From contig NZ_VHLG01000004.1 of assembly GCF_006516955.1 (NCBI RefSeq), positions 1-64,000 of the forward strand: a stretch of 64,000 nucleotides of DNA, in the 5' to 3' direction. The translations under genes were made by a program, and so were the position numbers. Source of the DNA: Martelella alba. Lineage in GTDB: Bacteria; Pseudomonadota; Alphaproteobacteria; Rhizobiales; Rhizobiaceae. The notes beneath the pieces were generated by a model. It did not search any database and was not told the origin of the DNA. It saw only the letters and a program-made list of their open reading frames with translations. Shown here piece after piece: positions 1 to 11,561 of this stretch; position 1 is the stretch's first letter; every line of letters starts with the position of its first letter.

Positions 1-415
1 GCTTATAGACCTACCTAACCAATACCGTCAACGCATATTCCAAACTTTTTCCTAAAAATCGAATAACGCATTGGTTTTAAATCTTATTTTTGAGATCCCG
101 GTCATGTAAAGCCCGCTATTGACGTTTACGCAAGCAGCGGCGAACCGCTTGCCTGGCCCTCGCCTGGCTCATCTGACTGTGGATGTCGGGAGCAAAAAAA
201 GAAGCTCGCCTTCAAACCGCCTTTTTGGCATCCTCTTTTTGGGTTGGTATAGAGATTGCGCGCGCGTGATCGCCCGTTATATGGAATTATCGGGGGCCCG
301 GCATGGGCGGTCGCATGGGCCTGGCAAGCCATGCGGTTTGACTTTCAGGGTTATTTTAGGCAAATGGGGCGTCAATCGATCCTGTTCGAATGACTGGCCA
401 CAAGACGGCAGCTAA
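1..415. other. Intergenic region upstream of the M23 peptidase gene
   Basis: No convincing gene is visible. The first 100 bases are AT-rich. Further in are small repeats: an 8-base direct repeat GCATGGGC at 301-308 and 313-320, and an inverted pair GCATGG/CCATGC at 313-318 and 329-334. A stem can also form from GCAAGC near 132 with CCGCTTGC near 146. A 98-codon open frame at 119-415 has no recognisable domain or clear ribosome binding site and I do not call it. A structured leader for the downstream gene is possible but unproven. Confidence 0.5.
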
Positions 416-2359
416 ATGAAAAAGAAGAAGAATCCGGTCCGTACTTTCGGCACGCAGCGGCCCATCCTTGCTGACGGGCGCCGTGTTCCGGATCGGCGTG
501 AAATTTCGTTGCGCTGGCTGGCGGGCGCCTGCCTGACGGGCGTCACCAGCACGGTCCTGATGGCTGTTGCCCTTTCGGCCGCCGTTGACGGACGGCAACG
601 CCTTGCCGCGCCTGCGGCCGCCTTTGCAAAATCCCGCATCCCGGATGCGGAAATTGATGGCAATGGCCAAACGCGTGGCAATCGGCTCGTTGCCATTCCC
701 GTCTATGCCAAACCGTCCAACAAGCGCATTATCAACGTGCCGACCGTGGTGAAACAGGCTGATCGCGATGTTATTCATTACGAGCCTTTTTCCGAAGTGA
801 AGATGGCACTCGCCGCCAACTACGGCGATATCCCGGATTATCCTGCCTTTGATCCTTTCGCGGTCTTTTCCACCGGCAACAAGACACCCTCTGCCTCGAG
901 CGGTGACGTGATCTACGATGCCGACGTTGAAGGTGAGGTCGAGCTGAAGACCGTGGACTTCCCGCTTTCGGGAAGCGATATGCCCTTCGCTGGCTCGATG
1001 AGTGAGGACGACATCGCCGCGGTCATCACGCAGAACGAGAATGCCATTAGTGATGCTGCTGACGACGTATCGATGCTGGGTTATGTCGACCCCGACCGTT
1101 TTGATCCGGTTCCGGCAAGTGTCACGGCGATCGCGCCCGGCCTTGCCGCTCATGTCGTCAATGAAAACGTATCGGTCAGCCCGCTCCAGACGGTCATCAC
1201 CCAGGATTTCAGCGATGACGTCCTGGCCGTCCGGCAACCGATCGACGCCAGTACCTTTTTGAAGGCGGCCGGCTATCCACCGCAACAAGCCGATGACATC
1301 GCCAGGATGTTCAAAACCCAGATAAGCTCATCGCAGCTTGCTGAAGGCGATGTTGTGCGGATAGGCCTTATCCGTTTCGGCAGGAATGTGCGCGTCGCCC
1401 GCGTCAGCCTCTACCGAAAAAACCGGCACGTCCTGACCATGGCGCTCAATGACAAGAACCAGTTTGTACGCGGAACCGAACCGGCTCTTTCAGAGGCCGT
1501 TGCCAATGCGGCAAACAGCCCTGATGACTTTATCATCGGGACGTCGCAAAAGCCCGTCAAGGTCTATGACGGCATATACCGTGCAGCCCTCTCCTATGGC
1601 CTGACGGACGACATGATCGCGGAACTGATCAGCCTGCTCGCCAGCAAGGTGGATCTACAGGCAACGGCCGGTCCTGACGATCATATGGAACTGTTCTTCT
1701 CGGACGCAGACCCCGAAGGCCGGGCCAGCGCGTCATCGGAACTTTTCTATATTGACGCACGCATCGCCGACAATGACATCCGGCTCTATCGCTACCGCGA
1801 CCCGAAAACCGGCGAGGTCGACTATTTCGACCAGAATGGCGAGAGCATCAAACAATTCCTGCTGCGAAAGACCGTCCCCAACGGCGTCTTCACTTCAGGG
1901 TTCGGCATGCGCCGCCACCCGGTGCTCAAATATGCCCGCATGCATCCCGGCGTCGACTGGGCCGCTCCGGTCGGTACGCCGATCATCGCCGCCGGCGATG
2001 GTGTCGTGGAAAAGGCCGGCTGGGATGGCGGCGGTTATGGCAACCAGACCATCATCCGCCACGCCAATGGCTATGAGACGTCCTATAATCACCAGAGCAA
2101 GATCGAGTCCTGGGTCAAGCCCGGCGTGAAGGTTAAACAGGGTCAGGTGATCGGTCGTGTGGGCGCAACAGGCCTCGTTACCGGCGCACACCTGCATTAT
2201 GAAGTCATCGTTAACGGCACGAAGGTGGACCCGATGAAGGTCCGCTTCCCCAATGCCGACCCGCTGACCGGCGATGCGCTGGTCCGCTTCGATGCCGAAC
2301 GGGATCGGATTGACGCCCTTCTCGGCAATCAGAGTGACAACAAACTCGCCAGCCGCTGA
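416..2359 (+). CDS. M23 family peptidoglycan metallopeptidase (LytM type)
   Basis: A 647-residue envelope protein expected to cut peptide cross-links in peptidoglycan, or to activate amidases if inactive. A short basic N-terminus (KKKK) is followed by one hydrophobic segment at about residues 30-55, so the protein is probably anchored in the inner membrane with the rest in the periplasm. The middle 400 residues are a poorly conserved spacer of the kind seen in rhizobial M23 proteins. The C-terminal LytM domain (about 485-600) keeps the zinc ligands: His510-x3-Asp514 in MHPGVD and the HLH motif at 592-594. Because all ligands are present, I expect an active enzyme. The start is the first ATG with a basic N-terminus; no strong ribosome binding site precedes it. 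Gene-specific role (division, cell separation) cannot be told from sequence. Confidence 0.88.
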   Translation: MKKKKNPVRTFGTQRPILADGRRVPDRREISLRWLAGACLTGVTSTVLMAVALSAAVDGRQRLAAPAAAFAKSRIPDAEIDGNGQTRGNRLVAIPVYAKPSNKRIINVPTVVKQADRDVIHYEPFSEVKMALAANYGDIPDYPAFDPFAVFSTGNKTPSASSGDVIYDADVEGEVELKTVDFPLSGSDMPFAGSMSEDDIAAVITQNENAISDAADDVSMLGYVDPDRFDPVPASVTAIAPGLAAHVVNENVSVSPLQTVITQDFSDDVLAVRQPIDASTFLKAAGYPPQQADDIARMFKTQISSSQLAEGDVVRIGLIRFGRNVRVARVSLYRKNRHVLTMALNDKNQFVRGTEPALSEAVANAANSPDDFIIGTSQKPVKVYDGIYRAALSYGLTDDMIAELISLLASKVDLQATAGPDDHMELFFSDADPEGRASASSELFYIDARIADNDIRLYRYRDPKTGEVDYFDQNGESIKQFLLRKTVPNGVFTSGFGMRRHPVLKYARMHPGVDWAAPVGTPIIAAGDGVVEKAGWDGGGYGNQTIIRHANGYETSYNHQSKIESWVKPGVKVKQGQVIGRVGATGLVTGAHLHYEVIVNGTKVDPMKVRFPNADPLTGDALVRFDAERDRIDALLGNQSDNKLASR

Positions 2360-2722
2360 TCCCGTCGTCAGTTCTGCCCCCGGCACGACAGAAATATCTT
2401 ACAGCTAAAGACGGTCTCAACCGCGCCTTCGCGCGATAGACCTGTGCCAAAAACCTGTTTTTATCTTTTTGTTTCCCGATTATGGCCAAAGATTGCCAGA
2501 ATTTAATAATCGCAACCTCACTTTATTTGAACGCCCCCACCCCTTGAAACAATTGATTTTGTGAGCGGAACGCGTCTTCCCGCACCGATCAAGATGAACA
2601 CTTGTTAATATTGTGGCCGGACTTTCGCCAAAATCTCGTCACGTAAATTCCGGGCGACGTCGCAGTCAGAAACGCCATGGCATCAGATCCAAACGCTTTC
2701 ACCAGAAGAAGGGGAAGAAGCG
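2360..2722. other. Intergenic region before the NEW3/ABC cassette
   Basis: This 363-base gap holds no credible gene. It becomes AT-rich in the middle (T-rich run near 2456-2475) and ends with a purine-rich ribosome binding site (AGAAGAAGGGGAAGAAG) just before the start at 2723. It presumably carries the promoter of the three-gene cassette. I found no clear operator. Confidence 0.5.
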
Positions 2723-3892
2723 ATGAATAAGTTTTGCCCGATGCTGGCGGCCACAGCCGTCGGTACACTCATGCTTGCGTCCACGGCGATGGCCGACAAC
2801 ATGCAACCGACCGGCCTGTGGCTGACCACGGATTTTCCCGCGATCACGGAAAGTCTCGGCAAAGACGCTTCGATGGAGCTTTCGCTCACCAATTCCAACC
2901 TCCCGCCTGCCCGGGTCAATTTCGATGTTTCGGGACTTCCCGCCGGCTGGAATGCCGAATTTGACGGTTCGGGCAAGCCGGTCAACGCCGCAATGGTGGC
3001 CGAGGGCAAGAGCGAGAACGTCACGCTCAAGGTGTCCCCGGCTGGCGATGCCAAGGCCGGGACCTATCATTTTACTGTTGAGGGCAAGACCGATAGCGGC
3101 GAAATCCTGAAACTGCCGATCGCCATGACGCTAGCTGCGGGTGAACCCGACCATATCGATCTGTCGGCAAAGCTTCCGGCTCTCAAGGGCACGCCGACGT
3201 CCAATTTCGATTATGACGTCACCATCGACAACGACAGCGCGGAAGCAGCAACCCTGAACCTCGTCGCCGATGCACCGCCCGGCTTCACCACGGTGTTCAA
3301 GGAACAATATGGCAGCCAGGAACTGACCAGCCTGCCCTTCAAGGCTGGTGAATCCAAGACCATCAAGGTTTCGGTAAAGCCGCCGCGCGGTGCATCTGCC
3401 GGCCAGTATCCGGTGGTCATCAGTGCCGCAAGCTCGAAGACAGAAGGCAAGACCCAGCTGGAACTTGATGTCAGCGGCCAGCCCGAAATCGCACTTTCCG
3501 CCAAGGACGGCTTGCTTTCGGGCCGTGCCGAAGCCGGCAAGGAGCAGACCTTCAACTTCACAGTCGCCAATTCCGGCTCCGCCCCTGCTCAGGATGTCAA
3601 GGTCGCAGCCTCTGCCCCGAATGGCTGGAAGATCACCACCACGCCAGCCTCTGCCCCTGAAATCGATCCCGGCCAGTCGCAGGATTTCACTGTCGCCATG
3701 ACACCGGCCGACAAGGCGATTGCCGGTGACTATGTCGTCAATATCCGTGCCGCGGGCCAGGGCGTCAATGACAGCCAGAAATTCCGCGTTACCGTTGCCA
3801 CCTCCACCGAGTGGGGCATTGCCGGTCTTGGCCTGATCGCCGCCGCAGTCGTCGTGCTTGGTGCCGCCGTCACCCGGTATGGCCGCAGATGA
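2723..3892 (+). CDS. NEW3-domain exported protein, first gene of an ABC cassette
   Basis: A 389-residue protein with a cleavable-looking signal peptide (hydrophobic stretch ending in AMA at about residue 24). The body is made of three or four immunoglobulin-like NEW3-type repeats, recognisable by recurring phrases such as [18 protein letters not shown] and APNGWKITT, each about 100 residues. A single hydrophobic helix near 363-385 followed by RYGRR anchors the C-terminus in the membrane, leaving the repeats in the periplasm. The gene overlaps the next by four bases (ATGA), so it is translationally coupled to an ABC ATPase and permease. It is probably the extracytoplasmic partner of that transporter. 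Substrate is unknown; NEW3 domains are often linked to carbohydrate-related or surface proteins, but that is weak guidance here. Confidence 0.8.
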   Translation: MNKFCPMLAATAVGTLMLASTAMADNMQPTGLWLTTDFPAITESLGKDASMELSLTNSNLPPARVNFDVSGLPAGWNAEFDGSGKPVNAAMVAEGKSENVTLKVSPAGDAKAGTYHFTVEGKTDSGEILKLPIAMTLAAGEPDHIDLSAKLPALKGTPTSNFDYDVTIDNDSAEAATLNLVADAPPGFTTVFKEQYGSQELTSLPFKAGESKTIKVSVKPPRGASAGQYPVVISAASSKTEGKTQLELDVSGQPEIALSAKDGLLSGRAEAGKEQTFNFTVANSGSAPAQDVKVAASAPNGWKITTTPASAPEIDPGQSQDFTVAMTPADKAIAGDYVVNIRAAGQGVNDSQKFRVTVATSTEWGIAGLGLIAAAVVVLGAAVTRYGRR

Positions 3893-4827
3893 GCGCGCCC
3901 GTCATCGAGGTTGAAAACCTCACAAAGCGCTACAGGAATACCGTCGCTGTCGACGGTATCAATCTCACCATCGGGCGGGGCGAGATCTTCGGCCTGCTCG
4001 GCCCCAATGGTGCCGGCAAAACCACAACGATCCTGATGTTGCTCGGCCTCACCGAACCGACCTTCGGCTCGGTACGCATTCTCGGGCATGACCCGCTGCG
4101 CGAGCCGCTCGAGGTCAAGCGCCGGGTCGGCTATCTGCCGGATGCAGTCGGTTTTTACGACCAGCTTTCGGCGCGTGAGAATCTGGCTTTCACGGCAAGG
4201 CTCGGCGGAATTGGCGCCGAGGATGCAAGCGCCAGGATCGAGCAGGCAATGGCACGAGTGCGCCTCACCGACGTGACAGACCGGCGGGTTTCGTCCTTTT
4301 CCCGCGGCATGCGCCAGCGGCTCGGCATCGCCGAGCTTCTGGTCAAGGGCAGCGAGGTCGCCATTCTCGATGAGCCGACGGCGGGTCTCGACCCGCAATC
4401 GACCCAGGAACTGCTCGAACTGATCGTCACCCTGTCGCGCGAAGGCATGACGATTGTTCTGTCCTCGCACCTTCTTTCAATGGTCCAGGCCATCTGCACC
4501 CGCGTGGCACTGTTCAACAAGGGCAAAGTCGGTCTTCTTGGCCGTGTCCCGGATCTGGCGAGCCAGGTCCTTGGTGGCGCCTATGTCATTGAGGCTGAGA
4601 TTGCAGATATCGATCCTGAAGCCACGCTTTCCAACCTTGAGGGTGTCACCCGCGTGTCGCCAATGCAGTCGGGCCTGACGCGCATCGACGCCACCGGCGA
4701 TGTGCGCAGCGCCGTCGCCAGAACGGTCGTCGAGGCAGGCGGAACGCTGAAGAGCCTGTCAATCAGCCGCTCCGACCTTGACGATGTCTATGCCCGCTAT
4801 TTCGAGGAGGTGTCCCATGCCGCCTGA
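3889..4827 (+). CDS. ABC transporter ATP-binding protein (ABC-2 type)
   Basis: A 312-residue cytoplasmic ATPase. It has a Walker A motif (GPNGAGKT), a signature FSRGMRQRL, a Walker B ending in LDEPTAGLD, and an H-loop (SSHLL), in the usual order within the first 220 residues; the last 90 residues form the extension common in ABC-2/NatA-like ATPases. The start chosen is the ATG at 3889 that overlaps the stop of the upstream NEW3 gene. A longer upstream reading in the same frame is only the shadow of that gene. It ends inside the permease gene, which begins 11 bases earlier, so the three products are made together. It powers the permease; direction is probably export. Confidence 0.9.
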   Translation: MSAPVIEVENLTKRYRNTVAVDGINLTIGRGEIFGLLGPNGAGKTTTILMLLGLTEPTFGSVRILGHDPLREPLEVKRRVGYLPDAVGFYDQLSARENLAFTARLGGIGAEDASARIEQAMARVRLTDVTDRRVSSFSRGMRQRLGIAELLVKGSEVAILDEPTAGLDPQSTQELLELIVTLSREGMTIVLSSHLLSMVQAICTRVALFNKGKVGLLGRVPDLASQVLGGAYVIEAEIADIDPEATLSNLEGVTRVSPMQSGLTRIDATGDVRSAVARTVVEAGGTLKSLSISRSDLDDVYARYFEEVSHAA

Positions 4828-5830
4828 CGCCACCACTGCCGATCAAAGCCCGGCCGTGCTTTCCGGCACCGGCCACAAGCCTTCGAAAGGATCACCCTTT
4901 CAGGGGCTCGCCACTGTTGCGCTGAAGGAAGCGGCCGATCATATGACCTCGCCGCGCATGCATCTGGTCATGTTGCTGATGGTGCTGACAGCGATCGGCG
5001 CGATCTATGCGGCGATCGGTCAGATCAAGAACACGGTGAGCGAGGATCCTTTCCTCTTTCTCAACCTGTTCACGCTCGCCAAACAGCCCTTCCCTTCCTT
5101 TGTCGCCCTGCTCAGCTTTCTCTTGTCGCTGGTCGGCATCACGCTGGGCTTCGACGCGGTGAACGGCGAATATAATCGCCGCACCATGAGCCGTATCCTG
5201 TCGCAACCAATCTATCGCGACGGGCTGCTCGCCGGCAAATTCCTCGGTGCATTGCTGGTTGTCGCCATCAATCTGATTGCGCTGTTCCTGCTGGTTACCG
5301 GCATGGGCATTCTGATGCTCGGCCTGCCGCCGTCAGGCGAGGAGGCATTGCGCGGTCTCGCCTTCCTGATCACCTGCCTTGCCTATTCCGGTGTCTGGTT
5401 GGCGGTGGCGATGCTGTTTTCAACCGTGTTCCGAACGCCGGCCACCTCGGCACTTGCCGCCCTCACGCTCTGGCTGATCTTCACATTGTTCTGGAGCATG
5501 ATCGCACCGGGTGTCGCCAGCATCATCGCCCCCATCGATCCCTATAATCCGATGACGGCCATTCATCAGGCCGAGATCACCCAGGTGATCTCCCGCTTCT
5601 CGCCATCCACCCTGTTCGGCGAGGCGGCGACCGGGCTTCTCAACCCGGCAACACGGTCACTTGGTCTGGTCTTCATGAGCCAGATGCAGGGCGCCATCCC
5701 CGGCGCTCCGCTGCCGCTGGATCAGAGCCTGCTTCTGGCCTGGCCGGAGCTTGCCGGCCTGATTGCCGCCATGGTGATCGTTTATGCCATCGCCTATATC
5801 GCCTTCCAGCGGCAGGAAATCAGGGCCTGA
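4817..5830 (+). CDS. ABC-2 family transporter permease
   Basis: A 337-residue integral membrane protein with about six hydrophobic segments (first near residue 45, last near 315) typical of ABC-2 permeases; a phrase [20 protein letters not shown] matches the cytoplasmic loop conserved in this family (compare NosY-like permeases). I use the ATG at 4817, which sits behind GAGGTG and overlaps the ATPase gene. It is the membrane channel of the NEW3/ABC cassette and the last gene, since a strong terminator follows 25 bases later. Confidence 0.87.
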   Translation: MPPDATTADQSPAVLSGTGHKPSKGSPFQGLATVALKEAADHMTSPRMHLVMLLMVLTAIGAIYAAIGQIKNTVSEDPFLFLNLFTLAKQPFPSFVALLSFLLSLVGITLGFDAVNGEYNRRTMSRILSQPIYRDGLLAGKFLGALLVVAINLIALFLLVTGMGILMLGLPPSGEEALRGLAFLITCLAYSGVWLAVAMLFSTVFRTPATSALAALTLWLIFTLFWSMIAPGVASIIAPIDPYNPMTAIHQAEITQVISRFSPSTLFGEAATGLLNPATRSLGLVFMSQMQGAIPGAPLPLDQSLLLAWPELAGLIAAMVIVYAIAYIAFQRQEIRA

Positions 5831-5854
5831 CACCGCAAGCGTCGTGCGATAGCG

Positions 5855-5888
5855 CCCCGTCGGATCGCGGTCCGGCGGGGCTTTTTTT
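5855..5888 (+). terminator. Intrinsic terminator of the NEW3/ABC cassette
   Basis: CCCCGTCGGAtC pairs with GgTCCGGCGGGG (5855-5880) and is followed by a run of seven T. It closes the plus-strand three-gene unit. Confidence 0.85.
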
Positions 5889-5904
5889 GCCCGCTAACAT
5901 TGAT

Positions 5905-5939
5905 GCAAAAAGACCGCGCAGACAAAGCTGCGCGGTCTT
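5905..5939 (-). terminator. Intrinsic terminator of clpB
   Basis: A perfect 12-base stem, AAGACCGCGCAG (5910-5921) with CTGCGCGGTCTT (5928-5939), has a six-base loop and, read on the minus strand, ends in a T run. It lies just beyond the clpB stop codon, back to back with the plus-strand terminator. Confidence 0.87.
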
Positions 5940-5962
5940 CCTTCATTTGGCAAAATCGGCCC

Positions 5963-8569
<2,607 letters not shown>

Positions 8570-8619
8570 GTCTGCCTCCGTTCCCGCTCCGTCCTTCATC
8601 AAGCAACGGTGCGATCCAT

Positions 8620-8657
8620 GAGATTGACCCCCAGTTCAAGCGGCGGGCCGTTTCAAG
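8620..8657 (-). promoter_or_regulatory. Possible heat-shock (sigma-32) promoter of clpB
   Basis: On the minus strand, CTTGAA occurs at 8657-8652 and again at 8640-8635, about 65-90 bases before the clpB start. CTTGAA is the -35 core of alphaproteobacterial RpoH promoters. The -10 element is not clear, so this is a suggestion only. Confidence 0.35.
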
Positions 8658-8768
8658 CCGACGGGCGAATACCCGCCGTTCGGATCAGATATGGTGGCGC
8701 GTTTCTGGCGTTTAAAGAGGGGCTTGGCGGATTTTGTTGCCGATATGCAACAGCACTTATTCGTGCCC

Positions 8769-9395
8769 TTAAGTATGGGCAAAAATGTCATTCTGGTCCC
8801 AGCCGGCAAGGTCCAGCCTGGCACGGGTCGGCAGGAATTCGAAGCAAGCGCCGGCAAAATCCATCCGCCCGTCGCGAATCAGCCGTTCCATCAGCTTGTC
8901 GCGTAAGCCATGTAGATAGAGGACATCGGAAGCCGCATATTGCAGCTGGGCATCCGACAGCGTCTCTGCCGCCCAGTCGGAGGATTGCTGCGCCTTGGAA
9001 ATATCGACCTCCAGCATTTCCCGGAGGTTATCCTTCAGACCATGGCGATCGGTATAGGTCCGCGTCAGCTTCGAGGCGATCTTTGTACAGAACACATTTG
9101 CTGTCATCACGCCGAAAGTGTGAAACAGAACGGCAATATCAAAACGGCCGTAGTGGAAGATTTTCTGGCGATCCGGATCCGCCAGCATGGCGGTGAGATT
9201 GGGCGCTGCCGTCTGTCCGGCAGCAATCTGGATCACATCGGCCGTACCGTCGCCTGGCGACAATTGCACGACACACAGCCGGTCACGGCGGGGGATAAGG
9301 CCGAGCGTCTCGGTATCGATGGCGATGGCGCCGGTGTAGCGGGCGGCATCTTCGGCCGTAATGTCTTGTTTATGGACGCGGATTTGTGCTGCCAT
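8769..9395 (-). CDS. nrnC: NrnC-type nano-RNase (RNase D-like 3'-5' exonuclease)
   Basis: A 208-residue protein made of a single DEDD 3'-5' exonuclease domain with no HRDC domain, so it is not full RNase D. Motif I is visible as AIDTETLGL, motif II as FHYGRFDIAVL, and motif III as YAASDVLYLH. The overall match to Bartonella and other alphaproteobacterial NrnC proteins (phrases DRLCVVQLSPGDGTADVIQ and KLTRTYTDRHGLKDNLRE) is strong from memory. NrnC degrades very short RNAs, chiefly dinucleotides, and thereby clears pGpG from cyclic-di-GMP turnover. The start chosen gives MAAQIRVHKQ; six further codons upstream are possible. The gene is a single unit downstream of the clpB promoter region and divergent from the gene at 9545. 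Confidence 0.88.
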   Translation of the reverse strand: MAAQIRVHKQDITAEDAARYTGAIAIDTETLGLIPRRDRLCVVQLSPGDGTADVIQIAAGQTAAPNLTAMLADPDRQKIFHYGRFDIAVLFHTFGVMTANVFCTKIASKLTRTYTDRHGLKDNLREMLEVDISKAQQSSDWAAETLSDAQLQYAASDVLYLHGLRDKLMERLIRDGRMDFAGACFEFLPTRARLDLAGWDQNDIFAHT

Positions 9396-9544
9396 CCGTC
9401 TTCTCCGTTTCAATCTGCCATATTGCTGATCGGGTCATACCCTATCGAGCCCGGGCGCGAAAGCCGACGGCAGGACGTGGGCTTGCGCTTCACCTTGCGG
9501 CACGGCATTGTCCGTTCCGCCATTCAACCCCAAAGGGCGGCAGC

Positions 9545-10123
9545 ATGACAGTGAAAGTCTACATGGCGGGTCCGGAAATTTTCTTCGAAAACGGGCTCGA
9601 AATCATCAAGATCAAGGCGGATATGGTGCGCGCGGCGGGGCTGGAGCCGCTTTCGCCCGGCGACAGGCCGCTGCCTCCCTGCGAAACGCCCTTCGAAACC
9701 GGTATGGCCATCAGCGCCTCGGATGAGGAGATGATGCTCGAATCCGACGCCATCATCGCCAATCTGACTCCGTTTCGCGGTATCTCTGCCGATCCCGGCA
9801 CCATTTTCGAGGTTGGCTTCATGTGTGCGCTCAACAAGCCCGTCTTTGCCTATTCCAACATCGCCGACGGGCATACCGCCCGGCTGATGGACTATTATCG
9901 CAGCGCGGTGACGCGAGCCAGCGACGGATTTCTGCGTGGTCCTGACGGAATGATGGTCGAGGATTGCGACATGACCGAAAACCTCATGGTCGACGGCGGT
10001 ATTCTGCGGCGACACGGCATCCTCACGGCAGCCGAAGATGCAACGACAGCCGCACTTGACGACCTGACGGAATTCCGTAAATGCCTCGTCAAGGCATCCG
10101 CGCGCCTGAAAGCGCTCGCCTGA
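9545..10123 (+). CDS. Nucleoside 2-deoxyribosyltransferase family protein
   Basis: A 192-residue cytoplasmic protein of the nucleoside 2-deoxyribosyltransferase fold. The opening VYMAGPEIFF, the SDAIIANLTPFRG stretch and the catalytic-type motif DPGTIFEVGFMCAL (with the nucleophilic Glu) are all present. Such enzymes exchange bases on deoxynucleosides or hydrolyse the glycosidic bond of nucleotides (nucleotide salvage or pool cleaning). I use the ATG at 9545; a longer open frame upstream has no ribosome binding site and crosses the promoter region. A 48-base gap leads to the next gene, so the two plus dedA may be one operon. Confidence 0.82.
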   Translation: MTVKVYMAGPEIFFENGLEIIKIKADMVRAAGLEPLSPGDRPLPPCETPFETGMAISASDEEMMLESDAIIANLTPFRGISADPGTIFEVGFMCALNKPVFAYSNIADGHTARLMDYYRSAVTRASDGFLRGPDGMMVEDCDMTENLMVDGGILRRHGILTAAEDATTAALDDLTEFRKCLVKASARLKALA

Positions 10124-10171
10124 GGGAGGAAAGCAGGGCAAAATCGGGCGGGACAGAACAGGAGGCATGCG

Positions 10172-10534
10172 ATGACATTTCCGTACAGAACGCTGTGGGT
10201 ACGCTATCGCGGCCTGTCGATCGCATTTCTCGTCACCGCCCTGCTCACGCTGGTCTTCGGCCTTAAATTCATTCTGTCCGTTTATTACTGGCATAATCCC
10301 GAACACCAGAGCATGCAGATCAGGGGCTGGATGACACTCGGCCACGTGGCGATGATGTACCATGTCAGCCCGGACGATCTGGCAGCAGAACTCAATCTGG
10401 CGCCCGGCAGTTTTCACCGTCAGACACTGGACCAGCTGGCGCGCGACAAGGGCATCACCACCGGCGCGCTTGAAGAGCAGATCATCATGATTCTGCCCGC
10501 GCTTGACGCAGACAAGGACCACCCGCATGAGTGA
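10172..10534 (+). CDS. Small membrane protein of unknown function
   Basis: A 120-residue protein behind a strong AGGAGG site. One long hydrophobic helix at about residues 15-37 is followed by a soluble part with an HTH-like or SAM-like look (HVSPDDLAAELNLAPG, DQLARDKGITTGALEEQI) ending in an acidic tail. I do not recognise the family. The stop overlaps the ATG of the dedA-type gene (ATGAGTGA), so it is co-translated with a DedA membrane protein and probably works with it. A role in envelope homeostasis is an inference from the neighbour only. Confidence 0.72.
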   Translation: MTFPYRTLWVRYRGLSIAFLVTALLTLVFGLKFILSVYYWHNPEHQSMQIRGWMTLGHVAMMYHVSPDDLAAELNLAPGSFHRQTLDQLARDKGITTGALEEQIIMILPALDADKDHPHE

Positions 10535-11165
10535 CCAGATCCTGGCGCTGGTGCCACTCTATGGGGTGCCGGTGCTGGCACTTGCGGTGATGTTGTCCTG
10601 TATCGGCATTCCGATACCGGCTGCCCTTGTCATGCTGATCGGCGGCTCGATGGTGGCAACCGGGGAAATGAGCCCCGGCCCTTCTTATCTGGCCTCGCTG
10701 CTGGCCGCCACGGCGGGTGACCAGATCGGTTTCTGGGTCGGACGGCTCGGCGGCCGGCCAATGATCGAGAAATTCACACGCGACCGTCCGAAACGCGTGG
10801 CCATGGTACAGCGGGCCCATGATTTCACCGAGAAGCGCGGCGCATTGGCAATCTTCCTGACCCGCTGGCTGCTGGCGATGATCGGCCCCTATGTCAACCC
10901 GGTCGCTGGCGCTTCTGACATGCGCTGGCGAATATTCTCCATCGCCGCCTTTGCCGGCGAGATCATCTGGGTCGGCATCTATATCGGGCTCGGCTACACA
11001 TTCTCGCACAACATCGTCGCCGTCGCCCAGATTGCCGGCAATGCCAGCGGCTTCGTCGCTGCCGGCCTTGCCACGCTGTTCCTCGGCTGGCGCATCACCC
11101 GTGTGCTGCACATGTCTTTGAAAAACGGCAAGCGGCGTTTCCTGAAGCCGCGTGGCCGGCGCTAA
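10527..11165 (+). CDS. DedA family membrane protein
   Basis: A 212-residue DedA/SNARE-associated family protein. Hydrophobic segments lie at about 8-30, 45-65, 135-155 and 165-190, with the conserved GDQIGFWVGRLGG stretch and the LTRWL...PYVNPVAG loop typical of DedA. Family members act in the inner membrane in lipid-carrier (undecaprenyl phosphate, phosphatidylethanolamine) flipping and proton-motive-force maintenance. Start taken as the ATG overlapping the preceding stop. The C-terminus is very basic (KNGKRRFLKPRGRR), as expected for a cytoplasmic tail. Exact substrate cannot be told. Confidence 0.87.
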   Translation: MSDQILALVPLYGVPVLALAVMLSCIGIPIPAALVMLIGGSMVATGEMSPGPSYLASLLAATAGDQIGFWVGRLGGRPMIEKFTRDRPKRVAMVQRAHDFTEKRGALAIFLTRWLLAMIGPYVNPVAGASDMRWRIFSIAAFAGEIIWVGIYIGLGYTFSHNIVAVAQIAGNASGFVAAGLATLFLGWRITRVLHMSLKNGKRRFLKPRGRR

Positions 11166-11561
11166 ACAGCTAAACCGTCGATTTCGCCGAAACATAACCA
11201 AGATCGCCAGGATCCTGCAGCCTCCAGTAACGCTGAGGCTGCCGGACGGTTTCTGCCAGAAGCAATCGCCTCCCGGAACGCTCCGATTGCAGTGTGCCCC
11301 CCTTTGAAACATCCACCTTGGCCTTCCTGAATAGCGCTTTTTCAGCATCTCCAGGAGTGCTCCGCGCGATCCTCACCGTCTATTCCAGCAACAGGAAAAA
11401 CCCCCCACCGGTTAGCCAGAGGAAATAATAATACATAATATTATTATCTCTTATATAATATATTTCAGAAAAATTGATGGATATAATAATCAATAAAAAT
11501 TGTTATTTCGATTTTATACCTGTATTCTGATATCCACATAAGTCACAAGCAAGGAAAAACT
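11166..11561. other. AT-rich intergenic region before the kinase gene
   Basis: The first 220 bases are ordinary composition with no gene. From about 11410 to 11530 the DNA turns strikingly AT-rich, with runs such as AATAATAATACATAATATT near 11425, in sharp contrast to the GC-rich surroundings. It probably holds the promoter of the kinase gene and suggests acquired DNA. No insertion sequence ends were found. Confidence 0.6.

Noticed and set aside
370-400. TTCGAATGA-like phrase resembling a tRNA T arm
   Set aside because: No acceptor or anticodon stem can be drawn around it; no tRNA found anywhere in the window.
119-415. 98-codon frame ahead of the M23 gene
   Set aside because: No ribosome binding site, no domain, odd composition; more likely leader or promoter DNA.
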